Under the pieces are notes generated by a model. That model was not told where the DNA came from, made no database searches, and saw only the letters and a program-made list of their open reading frames with translations. Of a stretch of 64,000 nucleotides of DNA, positions 1 through 9,090 are shown in pieces. Each line of letters opens with the position of its first letter. Position 1 is the stretch's first letter. The stretch comes from Isoetes taiwanensis (lineage: Eukaryota; Streptophyta; Lycopodiopsida; Isoetales; Isoetaceae), in NCBI GenBank assembly GCA_021234155.1, contig JAJEKV010000030.1, positions 16,732,003 through 16,796,002 on the forward strand, written 5' to 3'. The position numbers were made by a program, and so were the translations under genes.

Positions 1-53
1 TCAAAGAGACATCGGGTTGATTTCCCCGAATCCCCTCCCCCATTGATTTTTTG

Positions 54-278
54 CAGCAATTCTCCTCTGACTCCGATTCAGAGGATGAAGAGGAGCAAGA
101 GGAGGAGGAGGAGGACGATCTGGATTCACAGGAATTCCTGGTCGCTCTGCTTCAAGGTTGGCTCGACCCTGAAACAGAGAATGAAATCTCTGAAGAAGAG
201 TCGGAGGAGGAGGAAGAAGAAGAAGATTCGGAAGAAGGTCGAGAATTCGACCTCTTTCTGGAATGGTTGCGCTCGCAG
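54..278 (+). CDS. Acidic exon-like coding stretch, unknown protein
   Basis: An open frame runs from a plausible splice acceptor (TTTTTTGCAG before 54) to a plausible donor (CGCAG followed by GTTTGC after 278). It encodes about 75 residues, very rich in Glu, Asp and Ser, with two hydrophobic islands (EFLVALLQGWL and FDLFLEWLRSQ). A second acceptor, TTTCTTGCAG, ends near 355, and the frame could continue to a stop near 508. The family is not recognised. Low-complexity acidic tails occur in many nuclear proteins, and the start of any gene lies outside the window. This could also be a transposon protein. The splice sites and open frame are visible; that it is a real exon is inference. Confidence 0.3.
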
Positions 279-427
279 GTTTGCATGTCTGCTTTTGTTT
301 TTGCACCTTTATTTCTTCTTTCTTTTCTAACACCTTTCTTTCTTCTTTCTTGCAGACATGGAAGAGGAGTGATGCAGATCCCGGGCGGGCCTGTTTTTTT
401 TTTGTTTCTTACAGAAGTTTCGGTCAC

Positions 428-566
428 GCCTTCGGGCATTTTTTTCTGTATAATATTGTGAAAAGCCTTCGGGCATCTGGTTACAAGCCTTCGGGCATCT
501 ATAAATAAACCAATTTTTGAATGAAATCAAACTGTTTTCTCCAAGTATTTTTGTATCCCTTCGGGC
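428..566 (+). repeat. Four short GCC-TTCG-GGC hairpins
   Basis: The motif GCCTTCGGGC occurs at 428-437, 465-474 and 487-496, and a near copy CCCTTCGGGC at 557-566. Each can fold as a three-base stem closed by a TTCG tetraloop, an unusually stable loop in RNA. They lie downstream of the acidic exon and could sit in a 3' untranslated region. A related stronger hairpin, GGGCCC-TTCG-GGGCCC-like, lies near 9541-9553. Confidence 0.5.
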
Positions 567-610
567 AATTTTTGAATGAAATCAAACTGTTTTCTCCAAG
601 CATTTTTGTA
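511..610. repeat. Tandem direct repeat, 55-bp period
   Basis: The stretch beginning CAATTTTTGAATGAAATC at 511 recurs at 566 with the same following 30 bases. The period is 55 bp and there are about two copies. Confidence 0.8.
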
Positions 611-872
611 TCTCTAAAATTTTGTCTCTACATTTGTCTCAATAAAGTCTGGGGAACACTATAAATCAACCACATGAGATCTCTGATTCATCAAAGTAAC
701 CATAGGAAATTTTCCGATACGACCTAAAAAAATTCCCCAACACTACAAATCATTTTTAATTTAGCCTTGACAACAGGAAAAGACATATAAAATTTCTAAA
801 TTCTATTTTTTCGAATGCAATAAATGGAATAAAATGCCATGAGAATTTATTGCATGAAATGCAATTTTCTCC

Positions 873-995
<123 letters not shown>

Positions 996-999
996 TATT

Positions 1000-2912
1000 A
1001 GATCATGCTTCATGAAGCCCTTAAGGGCAAGAAGCAGCAATTACATATGTTTTCCAAAAGGAAAATCTATACATCACACATAATATTTTAACAACAAGGA
1101 TCTATGTTGTTCAACTTCTAAAAAATATCTACCCAAGGAATTTGGATCTATCTGTAAAAGTGTATAGAATATCTATCCCGAATTTCCAAATATCTCGAGC
1201 ATCTTAAGAAGGTATGTGCTTCATCTTCAACATGATGTTCGTCACATAATGTGCATAAACGTTCCAGTCTAGGAGTACCATTCCAACGACCAACCTCCAC
1301 ATGTAGGCGATGTGAGCTTGTTCTGTACCTTGCTATTGTCCTTCTTATCCGTAATGAATGTGACTTACGCAGGTAATCCGGGTCAGCAAATACAAGCATG
1401 GGATTTACCTCTCGCTTATAAAATTCCATCCTTCACCCCTTTGTCTCCCAAGGCCTCTCCATAACTTTCCCTTGGACTAGATCCCTAATCCCTTCATCAG
1501 TATTCGGCCATTCCTGTTCTTCGATCTCCCATCGTTCAAACCACTGAATAACTTCCTGCATCCAACCATTATCTTGAGTTATTTCAGTAGCTACTACTGG
1601 CAGCGTGAATCTATCAAGTGTTTTGATTCGGGTGATGTAGGTAAGAGTTTGACATAATCCCTCAGCTTCAAGCGGGAGCATACCTGTTTCAGCTAATAGA
1701 ATAGCAAATGGAATTTGTTTCTTTATCCCAAGTTCTTCCTGTAAAAACATCTTCAAAACACTTTCTACTTTTAGCCATAGAGAAGGCGAGATTGACGGCC
1801 CCCATATTTGAACACCGTATAAAACCACAGTTTGGACCAGTGTTCTAAAAAGCATTCGCCGTAGGCTGCAATTCTGAAGGAGATCCTATGACATCTTGTC
1901 CACATGCTATACAATGCATTTTTACCTCCTGTAACTCTCTTGTTTACACATTCCTTCCATCTATAATTAGAGCAGATTTCTAAGCCAAGATACTTATAAC
2001 TCTTCATCAACTCAATCTGATCCCCTTTATATTCAAAATAAGGTCTCTGGACTGTACCAAACACCATACATTTGGTCTTTTTCATGTTCACCTTCATGCC
2101 TCTCATATCACAAAACGAGGCTAAGTTATTTAAATGTTGTTGTAATCCCTCTTGTGTGTCAGATAATAAAACTACATCATCTGCATATAGTAATATTTGG
2201 ATCAGAAAGTGTCCTAAGCGAGTCCCTGCATATCCGTAAGTGCTCAACCACTCTTCGAGCTCGTCAATAAAGAGCCCAAATAGTGTCGGTGACAGCGGAC
2301 AACCCTGCTTCACTCCAATCTTACTCAAAATTTCCGTACCTTTAGATAAGCATGCTCTGACCTCTTCATAAAGCCTGGCCACTGCACCTCTCAATAAAGA
2401 CGGAACTCCCAATTTCTCCATTCTAATGTCCAGTCCTAAACGTGGCACTGTGTCAAAAGCTTTAGAGAAATCTATGTACGCAATGTATAAAGCCTTTCCT
2501 GGTCTCTTAGCCTGCTCCCTTAGAGAACAGAGTGTTAGCAGATGTTAGCAGATGATCAAGTGTGCTATGGTTAACTCTGAAGCCAGCTTGACCTTTGGCT
2601 CGCTTGCCTTCTCTTTCAGCCCAGCTACTTAATTTACTTTCAAGCAATCTCCCTGGGATTTTAGCAAAGACACTTCCAATCATTATCGTTCTGTAATTTT
2701 TTTACCTCATATTTGCTACCTGATTTGTGTACTGCAACAACCCGACAACAACTCCACTCTCTCAGTAATCCATCTCTCACAGCGGCATTCAACAACTGAG
2801 TAAGAATTGGTATTATGTGTTCTCCACCCCATTTCAGCAACTCAGCTGACATATACCATATACATGTTATGTCTGGCGGAAGACCGTACGCCAGGCGTGT
2901 TAATTCAAGCAA
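1000..2912 (-). pseudogene. LINE ORF2 relic (reverse transcriptase and C-terminal zinc knuckle), 5'-truncated
   Basis: On the minus strand, blocks at 2661-2912, 1771-2448, 1433-1855 and 1148-1429 give successive parts of a non-LTR retrotransposon ORF2. They include GVKQGCPLSPTLFG, the catalytic YADDVVLL motif, and a final zinc-knuckle-like segment with C-x2-C, H and C preceded by SSHRLHVEVGRW. The same order and motifs appear in the LINE copies at 49543-63417, at clear divergence. Frames shift near 1430, 1800 and 2450-2660, and the endonuclease and ORF1 are missing, so this is a dead 5'-truncated copy. A small GCCC-TTAA-GGGC hairpin lies near 1016-1028, between the coding end and the (TTA)n tract. 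Being a LINE is secure; the exact ends are approximate. Confidence 0.9.
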
Positions 2913-3634
2913 TCAATTATTCACGCTTATTTATTTCTAATTATGCCTATATAAATCCATTTCACGCTCTCAAAGTTCCTACATATTCTTCCTTTCTTCA
3001 TACGATTTGCCGGTTGCGCTTCTGCTGCTGTGTTTCATCCGCCCTCCTAAAATCTTGGTGAGCAGGTTTCTTTTCAGCAATGTTAGATGCTTCTTTGGTT
3101 TCGGCAATTCCTAACTTACTAAAAGACTCTGCCTTTTATTCTGTGGCATCTGTAGCAGAGGACATCGGTAGCAGAGGACATCGGAGCCTCAGAATTAAAA
3201 CCAAAAGTAGAGGACTCCGCTCTTCGAATCCAAAAGCCTCAGAATTAAAACCAAAAGCAAAGTGCTCCGTTCTTCGAATCCAAAAGCCTCAGAATTCAAG
3301 GTTAGTTTTGATTTAGTTTTAAGCTGCATGTCAATGGCAGGTTTAATCCAAGAAGAGAAGCTTATGCATTTGCTCGAGGTAGAGGAAGCAGATGATGTTT
3401 ATGAAAACCAGAATAGTTTTTTATAAACTTCATCTGCTTCTTTTTGTTTCGAGTAAATTCTTGAGTTTTTCTTCCTGAATTAATCATGCTGTTGCATGCA
3501 AGTTTCTATTATGAATAGTAGAAAGCATTAGAAAAATCTTAAAGATAAAATTTGAAACACGCTAAGCATTTCTTCGAGTAGCTCGAGCGCGTATCCGAGC
3601 GACCTTGCGACTCTGTTACTAGGCGACTCCGGAG
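2913..3634. other. Non-coding stretch with a 50-bp tandem repeat
   Basis: No gene recognised. A 50-bp unit beginning CCTCAGAATTAAAACC repeats at 3187 and 3237, with a partial third copy at 3287-3298. Just before it, ACATCGGTAGCAGAGG-type words are also duplicated (about 3160-3185). The first isolated CACGCCWGGCGTG-like palindrome lies just upstream at 2887-2899. Confidence 0.6.
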
Positions 3635-4027
3635 ATGTCTTCTAAAATGAGAGGTGATCGAGGCGGACGGGGCCGAGGAAGCGATCGCAGAGGAAACTCA
3701 AAACCTGGCTCTTCTCAAGTTTCAGAGGACGTTGATCAGACCCCTATTCAAGGTATTTAATTTGCCACAGAATACACACTGTATAGAGAGTATCATGCTT
3801 GCATGAATTTGAGTTATTTCCTTGCCTTCAGTTATTATGCTTTGCATGAATTTGAGTTATTATGCTTTGCACGAATTTTTATTATTACCTTCAGTTAATG
3901 CTCTGATTGTCTGTTTTGTAGAACATAATTTTGCTCTATTTTTTAGAATATAGTTCTTAGTAGTTTTTAACAGAGGGGTACACACCCATTTAGAGCATAA
4001 TTCTTAGTAATTTTAAATTGCGAGGTT

Positions 4028-4243
4028 CACGCCAAGCGTGAGCTGGAGGTTTGACAGTTAGAGATAGCAGTGTTCAATGAGGTTAAATAGTGTGAAATAT
4101 GGATTCATAAAGGATACGTAGCTTAAAATGTGGATGCATACTAATTTAGCTTCAAATTCACGCATAGCATGGTTCACAATAGGAGCTACCAACACACCAA
4201 GCGTGAATTGTACTAATTTAGGTTTAAATGCACGCCAAGTGTG
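4028..4243. repeat. Dispersed CACGCCWGGCGTG-like palindromes, intron 1
   Basis: Copies with one to four changes lie at 4028-4040 (CACGCCAAGCGTG), 4159-4171, 4193-4205 and 4231-4243 (CACGCCAAGTGTG). They lie in the intron between the RG-rich exon and the ParB-like exon. A further isolated copy lies upstream at 2887-2899. Confidence 0.8.
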
Positions 4244-4538
4244 ATCTCTTGTTCTGAAAAATACTTTAAAAATGTTCATCTTCTTTTGCACTGCCCAAGA
4301 GGAAGAAAACCCCTAATAATTCGGGGTCTATTCCTGGTAAGAAACCAAGGGTAGACGACCCAGATAAAGTACCATATGATCTCACCTTAGATGATGAAGG
4401 GCTGATTCTTATAGCAACCACTGACCCTGCGTGCCCTGAAGAGGAAATGGACGAGGGTGCCGAATGGTACGTTGACCTTGCCAAGACAATGGCAAGCTCG
4501 ACTTAACTCTCTTCTCGAGGAAAAAGGAAGCAGACAAG

Positions 4539-5409
4539 ATGACCAAACAAGGGATTCTAATCTCTTGTGAGGAAGAGGACGATACCAGCTGCAAATTGCT
4601 GTTGAAGATTACACATAAGCAGAAGAAAGATCTGCTCAGACTTACTCACTGTAGAGCTACTGCATACAAGGATACGTTCATGCGGACAGATGTGAACGGT
4701 GAGACATGTTCTAAGTATGGCTGGCCCACCAATGTAGCAGTTACGCCAATATCTATTTGCCAAGGGGTTATAGCTGTGCGTAGAGGTATGTTCAATAAAC
4801 CGACACCAAGTCACTATTTGCAGCAAGCTAGGGAATTATAGCTGACTTGAAAGCTTCTAGGAGGGTCCTAAATTGTCGAACGCATGGAGGCTTCTGCTTT
4901 TGAGAATGAATAGGACAAGGTGGCGCAGCTAGAGGCCATGAACAAGCTGAATAAGTACTCTGACCATTATCCACTGGGTCTTAAGGAAACTTTTCAGATC
5001 CATGTGAAGTCCCTTATCCGTTCACCAAGCTCCATTTATATTAGCAGAAGATATGATCCATCACATGCCATGGAGATTGTTCAGAGCATGATTAGTAATC
5101 CAGGTCAAATGCCTATGCCAGCGGATGTGTTACCTTGGGATATGATCTTGAACAAGCCTGCTGTGTGGACGAACTTCTTTTAGTTAATGTTAAATGATAA
5201 CATTAAATTCGTCATCATCGATGGGCAGCATTCTGTTGAGGCACAAAAGGCCCTCATCAGGCAGGCAGAACAAACAGGCCAAAGCGTGTTCTACAATCAC
5301 TATCCATATAGGAGGTGTCGTCTCTAGGATTCCAATACTTCACCTGCAGATTTAGCAGAGATTAGTGCAACTTTGAATGAAATGGGGAAGACATTTCTAT
5401 ACAAAAGGT
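4539..5409 (+). pseudogene. ParB/DGQHR-like block of the broken gene
   Basis: A single frame is kept for about 870 bp with six in-frame stops and no frameshift. The recognisable part (4914-5409) reads like a ParB/sulfiredoxin-fold N-terminal domain: a YPLGLKE-type start, then a polar stretch with RRYDPSHAMEIVQSMI, VLPWDMILNK, and the signature IKFVIIDGQHSVEAQKAL at about 5200-5250. In ParB-type and DGQHR-type proteins this motif lies in the nucleotide-binding region. The motif and order are visible; the family call is inference and needs a profile search. Upstream, 4539-4841 is rich in lysine and acidic residues with no recognised domain. Confidence 0.5.
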
Positions 5410-5471
5410 AATTAACTACATTAGGATGTTATCATTTTAATATTCAGGCATGTTTCTAAATCAATTGAATT

Positions 5472-5973
5472 CACGCCAGGCGTGCTTCTAAATCAAACCA
5501 ATGCACGCCAGGCGTGCTTTTAAAGAAAAACAATTCACGCATGGCGTGAATTTTTTATTTCAAAGCACGCCTGGCGTGAATTGTTTTGATTCAAAAGCAC
5601 GTCTGACGTGAATTTTTGATTTAAAAGCACGCTTGGCGTGAATTCAATTGATTTGAAAGCACGCCTGGCGTGAATTCAATTGATTTGAAATCACGCCTGG
5701 TGTGAATTCAATTGATTTAGAAGCACGCCTGGCGTGAATTCAATTCATTTGAAAGCACGCCTGGCGTGAATTCAATTGATTTAGAAGCACGCCTGGCGTG
5801 AATTCAATTCATTTGAAAGCACGCCTGGCGTGAATCCAATTGATTTGAAAGCACGCCTGGCGTGAATTGCTTTGTTTTAAAAGCACGCCTGGCGTGAATT
5901 GCATTAGTAGCTTAATTCATTTCATGCCAGGCGTGATTTCTCTGTCAATTCTATTCAAATCGCGCCCGGCGTA
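5472..5973. repeat. Array of 16 CACGCCWGGCGTG palindromes at about 32-bp spacing
   Basis: Palindrome starts are 5472, 5504, 5536, 5566, 5598, 5628, 5660, 5692, 5724, 5756, 5788, 5820, 5852, 5884, 5923 and 5961. Spacing is 32 bp for most steps, 30 for two, and 39 and 38 at the end. Most units are CACGCCTGGCGTG or its complement CACGCCAGGCGTG; a few carry one to three changes. The AT-rich spacer AATTCAATTGATTTGAAAG is itself repeated. The first two units are in the opposite orientation to the rest, so the array contains an inversion point near 5536-5566. The whole array lies inside the intron between the ParB-like and next exon blocks. Confidence 0.95.
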
Positions 5974-6003
5974 TTTCTATTCTATGATACTAATTCAATG
6001 TCT

Positions 6004-6900
6004 GTACTACTGTAGTCCATACGTGGAGCAACTGCGCCACGCCCGTCAACAGTGGGTGGAATATGGCTGCCCATTACCCACCAGACAGGGCGGGTCAAAG
6101 TCTGAGGCATTCAAGCTGCTGGAGCGGACTCTGTCACAGACAATTATACAGGAGAAGAAGAAGACTGCAAGAAAATCAAAGAAAAAAGGTGGTGACGACA
6201 TTGCAGGTCCTTCTGAAAGCTCATCTAGCAGGTCAGGTCCAATAGACTCGTATAAGATTGTCTTTTGTAAGGAGGCAGTATGGCAAAAGTGGAATGAATT
6301 CAGGAACGCTTATGCATAAAGGAAGCTGCCAGATACTATGGGTAGGGTGCCTCCTGTTGATGTAAGCATCTTTGACTTGAATGTGACAGAGATGAGAAAG
6401 ACTCTGGGGCTAGACGACACTGAGACCATTTGTGTTTTAGACCAGTGCTTGAAGAAGGAAGTCTTATACAAGAAGAGTGCTTTCACTAAGGATACGATGT
6501 CCTTCGCTGAGTGCTGTACCCATGTGAAGGATGTACGTACAATGAAGTCAGCTGTAGGAGCTGAGTTACAAAGGCTATCAGTGGCATTATCTGAAATTGG
6601 ATTGCTAGACAAATACAAGGTCAGTAATGATGACATCAAGAAGTTTGTATTCTGGTAGGACTTCCTAAAGAATTGGAAGGCTAAAAATGCAAAACATAAG
6701 GAGACTCTACCCCCTAAGGTACTGGCCGAGTTGAGAAGAAAAGTGGCCCTTGTGAAGAAGATTACTGGAGAAGAAGACACTATCCAGTATTCAGTCTCCA
6801 TTGGGTACAAAGGTCTCTTGCCAGAATCAACTACTTGCCTTAAAAACATATCACTCTTTGTGTTGGACAGCAGGGGTGGGAGAGGAGATATATGGGCATG
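6004..6900 (+). pseudogene. Middle exon of the broken gene, unknown region
   Basis: One frame continues with only two in-frame stops (TAA at 6317, TAG at 6656) until a frameshift near 6880. It begins after an acceptor ending CTACTGTAG near 6015 with YVEQLRHARQQWVEYG, passes through a lysine-rich low-complexity stretch (KKKTARKSKKKGG) and a Ser-rich patch, then a mostly helical-looking region. No domain recognised. Its place between the ParB-like and methyltransferase-like blocks suggests a linker or an interaction region. Confidence 0.45.
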
Positions 6901-7652
6901 AACCAGAAGGACTACAACAGCTTCTTTACCAGCTGTATAGGATTGACAACTGAGAAGTCCTTCACTATTGTCATCGTTTGTCCTTCTGGTGACTCACATC
7001 TGCATGCACTATCCGCTGCTCATGATCTGGAGTGCCTCAAAGTTATTAGGGCGGGATGCCTAATATATGATGTTAAGGATAATGAGCTGCGAACAGAATG
7101 GAAGATGGCACATGTGATCTTTATTATGATAGCCATGCTGTCAGACGAGGAATATGATATTGCTAAGGCCAAGGGTGACAATAGCAGTGCATGGGAATGT
7201 TTTCTTCTAGATGATCCAGACTTAAGAACTATTTTCTATCAGGATTAGGATCAGGATCAGGAACATGATGAGTCAGAAGAGGGATGAGGAATGGGACCCC
7301 CTCCTAAGTGGTGAAATCAAATACGAGCTACTAACTAAGGAGAAGGGCCCCTTAAATAAAAATGAATTTTCCCCGTCTATGGCTACTTACCTGGTCGAGG
7401 CATTTGCTCCAATTGATACAACCTGCCTGGAGCTTCATGTTGGAGGTTATATTGCCCGAGAGGCTCTTATGGGTGTTAGAAGATGTCACTGCTTTGTGAG
7501 TGATGAGCAGGCCAAAGACTTTCTTGAACCATTCCTCATGCATGTGCTTGTTAAATCTCCTAAAGGCCCTTATGGCAACCTGAAATCTTCAGCAATCAAA
7601 AGTCTCATAGACTTGTCCAATTCAAAAGTGGACGATGGTTCTGGTGAGGGGT
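6892..7652 (+). pseudogene. Possible DNA-methyltransferase-like block of the broken gene
   Basis: Two frames (6892-7248 and 7265-7651) joined by a frameshift. The second has the order FSPSMATYLVEAFAPIDTT, then CLELHVGGYIAREAL, then GVRRCHCFVSDEQAKDFL. This resembles motifs X and I of N4/N6 DNA methylases (a K/S-x-L entry, a V-L-D-x-F-x-G-x-G-like loop and a following lineage-specific acidic residue), but the glycine loop is altered (LELHVGG). The first frame may hold the catalytic region, yet no clear NPPY/DPPW motif is visible. A repeat of Gln-Asp codons at 7240-7262 reads GATCAG several times with one GATTAG stop. The call is tentative; the block may be a dead or diverged methyltransferase. 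Confidence 0.35.
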
Positions 7653-7920
7653 AAACGCAGGTAGCTGGGGGGCATTTTCGCGAAATCCAAGCATAGCACC
7701 AGCACCCCTTTAATGAACCTTTTTTTATTTTTATCCTTTTTTTTAGAAGTCCGTTTGGGCTGAAATTTTATAATCTAAGGCGAATGATAAATGCGTGTTA
7801 GAAAAAAATATCAAAAAAATAAAATAAAAAAAATTCAAAATACAAAGAAAATAGTTTTTAAAGCATAGCACAAGCACCCTGTGTCGCCGACATAAAAAGT
7901 GTCCCCCACCATTGTGCTTA
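7652..7920 (+). other. Intron of the broken gene
   Basis: A donor-like GGTAAACG near 7651 and an acceptor TGCTTAG before 7921 enclose A/T-rich sequence. A short word (AAGCATAGCACCAGCACC) near 7688 recurs in altered form near 7860. Unlike the neighbouring introns it has no CACGCCWGGCGTG palindrome. Confidence 0.55.
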
Positions 7921-8306
7921 GACTCTGAGGGAACTAGTAATCCGCAGCCTGATAAGGAAAGCAATGACCAAGTGGCTGCTAAACTGGCTGCTCAAAGTAA
8001 TGTGATGAAGGCGAACTTAGGGAATATCCTTGCCTCCCTTGCGGGTGATGTAAGCAACAATAGAGTAGATTCACAGGTTAACAAGAATCTAATTGATAAG
8101 GCAACCGAAAGTGAAGGGGCCATTGGCAACCCAGGTGACTCTAGTGATTCACAGGTTTGCCAAATCAATACTAAAATAATGTCAGTTGTGAAGGACGTAG
8201 AGGAACTAATAGAAAGTAACAATTCTAACAGTCAGAAGAGCACGGAGATTAAGGGTGGCGAAGGGGAGAATGACGCCGACGATGGCAGCGAAACCGAAGA
8301 TGATAG
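7921..8306 (+). pseudogene. Polar linker exon of the broken gene
   Basis: Open frame of about 128 residues, rich in Ser, Asn, Asp, Glu and Gln, with no recognised fold; it looks like a disordered linker. It starts after an AG acceptor and ends at GATAG followed by GTATGG. No internal stop is seen, unlike the neighbouring exons. Confidence 0.5.
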
Positions 8307-8327
8307 GTATGGCCGTGCATACGAAAT

Positions 8328-8461
8328 CGCGCCACGCGTGATTTAATTTATATTAGCTTGGAATTAAATCGCGCCAAACGTGCTTTGATTGTATTTCGTT
8401 GTCACGCTAAATCACGCCGACCGCGATTTGGTTAAGACTAACTGAAATCACGCCTGGCGTG
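8328..8461. repeat. Four palindromes of the CACGCCWGGCGTG family, last intron
   Basis: Copies at 8328-8340 (CGCGCCACGCGTG), 8370-8382 (CGCGCCAAACGTG), 8413-8425 (CACGCCGACCGCG) and 8449-8461 (perfect CACGCCTGGCGTG). They occupy the roughly 210-bp intron directly before the HAD-like exon. Confidence 0.85.
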
Positions 8462-8518
8462 TTTGTATTGTTTGTGTGATCATATCTTGCTGACCTGACA
8501 CATATTTGATATTTCAGC

Positions 8519-9090
8519 TTGCATTGCGTTTCTAAGAAGGTTGTAGTGTTTGACCTAAACGGAGTCCTTTGCAAGACTTTTCCGAAAAATAAAGTGGCTA
8601 GAGATCAGTTTCATCAGACATCAGTAGAATCAAACACCAAGTGGATCTATCCGCGGCCGCACTTGAAGGAGATGCTAGATGAGACATTCAGGTTATTTTG
8701 AGTTGGTATTTGGTCATCCATGGAACTAAGGATCATCAAGGATACTTTGGAGGCACTAGGGGAAATGCGTAGACATTGGTTGACCTTTTGGGATCAGAAC
8801 AAATGTGTGAAGTTCACTAATCTCAAGGATCCAACAGGCAAGCCTATCTTCATCAAACACTTGAGTAACATGATGGACGAACTTGGTATCGAGAATAAGG
8901 ATGATATAATCATAGTGGATGATGATGCTCTCAAATGCTTCTACAATCAAACGTAGGCCCTGAATCCATCATCTTACGATCCAAAAAACTTTGCGACAGA
9001 TGATTTTATGGTGAAGTTTATGTCTATTATGAATAATTTGGCTATGGGGATGACAGTGGGTGGTGTTAGATTCACACCCAGAACTGGATA
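8519..9090 (+). pseudogene. FCP1/SCP-like HAD phosphatase block of the broken gene
   Basis: One frame, interrupted by TGA at 8699 and TAG at 8954, carries the HAD/FCP1 motif series. Motif I is VVVFDLNGVLCKT, then YPRPHLKEMLDE, then VGIWSSM (motif II region), then a LTFWDQNKC segment, then a lysine-containing KPIFIKHLS, and finally IIIVDDDALKCFYNQ with the motif IV acidic pair and a following ALNPSSY. Active FCP1-type enzymes use DxDG; here the second Asp is Asn (DLNG), so catalysis may be altered. Many plant HAD proteins carry DxNG, so this may be a family trait, not decay. The frame probably ended near 9090 (TAG). Confidence 0.75.

Larger units (their letters stand above)
3635..9090 (+). pseudogene. 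Broken spliced gene: RG-rich start, ParB-like, methyltransferase-like and HAD/FCP1-like blocks
   Basis: Five exon-like blocks can be followed: 3635-3752, about 4290-5408, about 6004-7651, 7921-8306 and 8519-about 9090. Most junctions show GT and AG: GGTATTT after 3752, GGTAATTA at 5408, GGTAAACG near 7651, CTTAG before 7921, GGTATGG near 8306 and TTTCAG before 8519. The first exon starts MSSKMRGDRGGRGRGSD; the second has basic nuclear-signal-like PKRKK and KKPR. At least eleven in-frame stops (4839, 4848, 4869, 4911, 5181, 5325, 6317, 6656, 7246, 8699, 8954) and frameshifts near 6880 and 7260-7340 break it. Neighbours are LINE relics and repeats. That the blocks form one gene is inferred from order, strand and splice sites. 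Such a ParB/methylase pairing is common in bacteria and phages, so transfer or a mobile-element origin is possible. Confidence 0.6.

Noticed and set aside
5472-5973. CRISPR-like array
   Set aside because: Repeats are short palindromes and the spacers are themselves near-identical A/T sequence; no cas genes and the locus is eukaryotic.
4539-8956. Stop-codon reassignment or RNA editing making the broken gene functional
   Set aside because: Nuclear plant genes do not use reassigned stops; frameshifts also break this gene and the kinesin gene uses normal stops.
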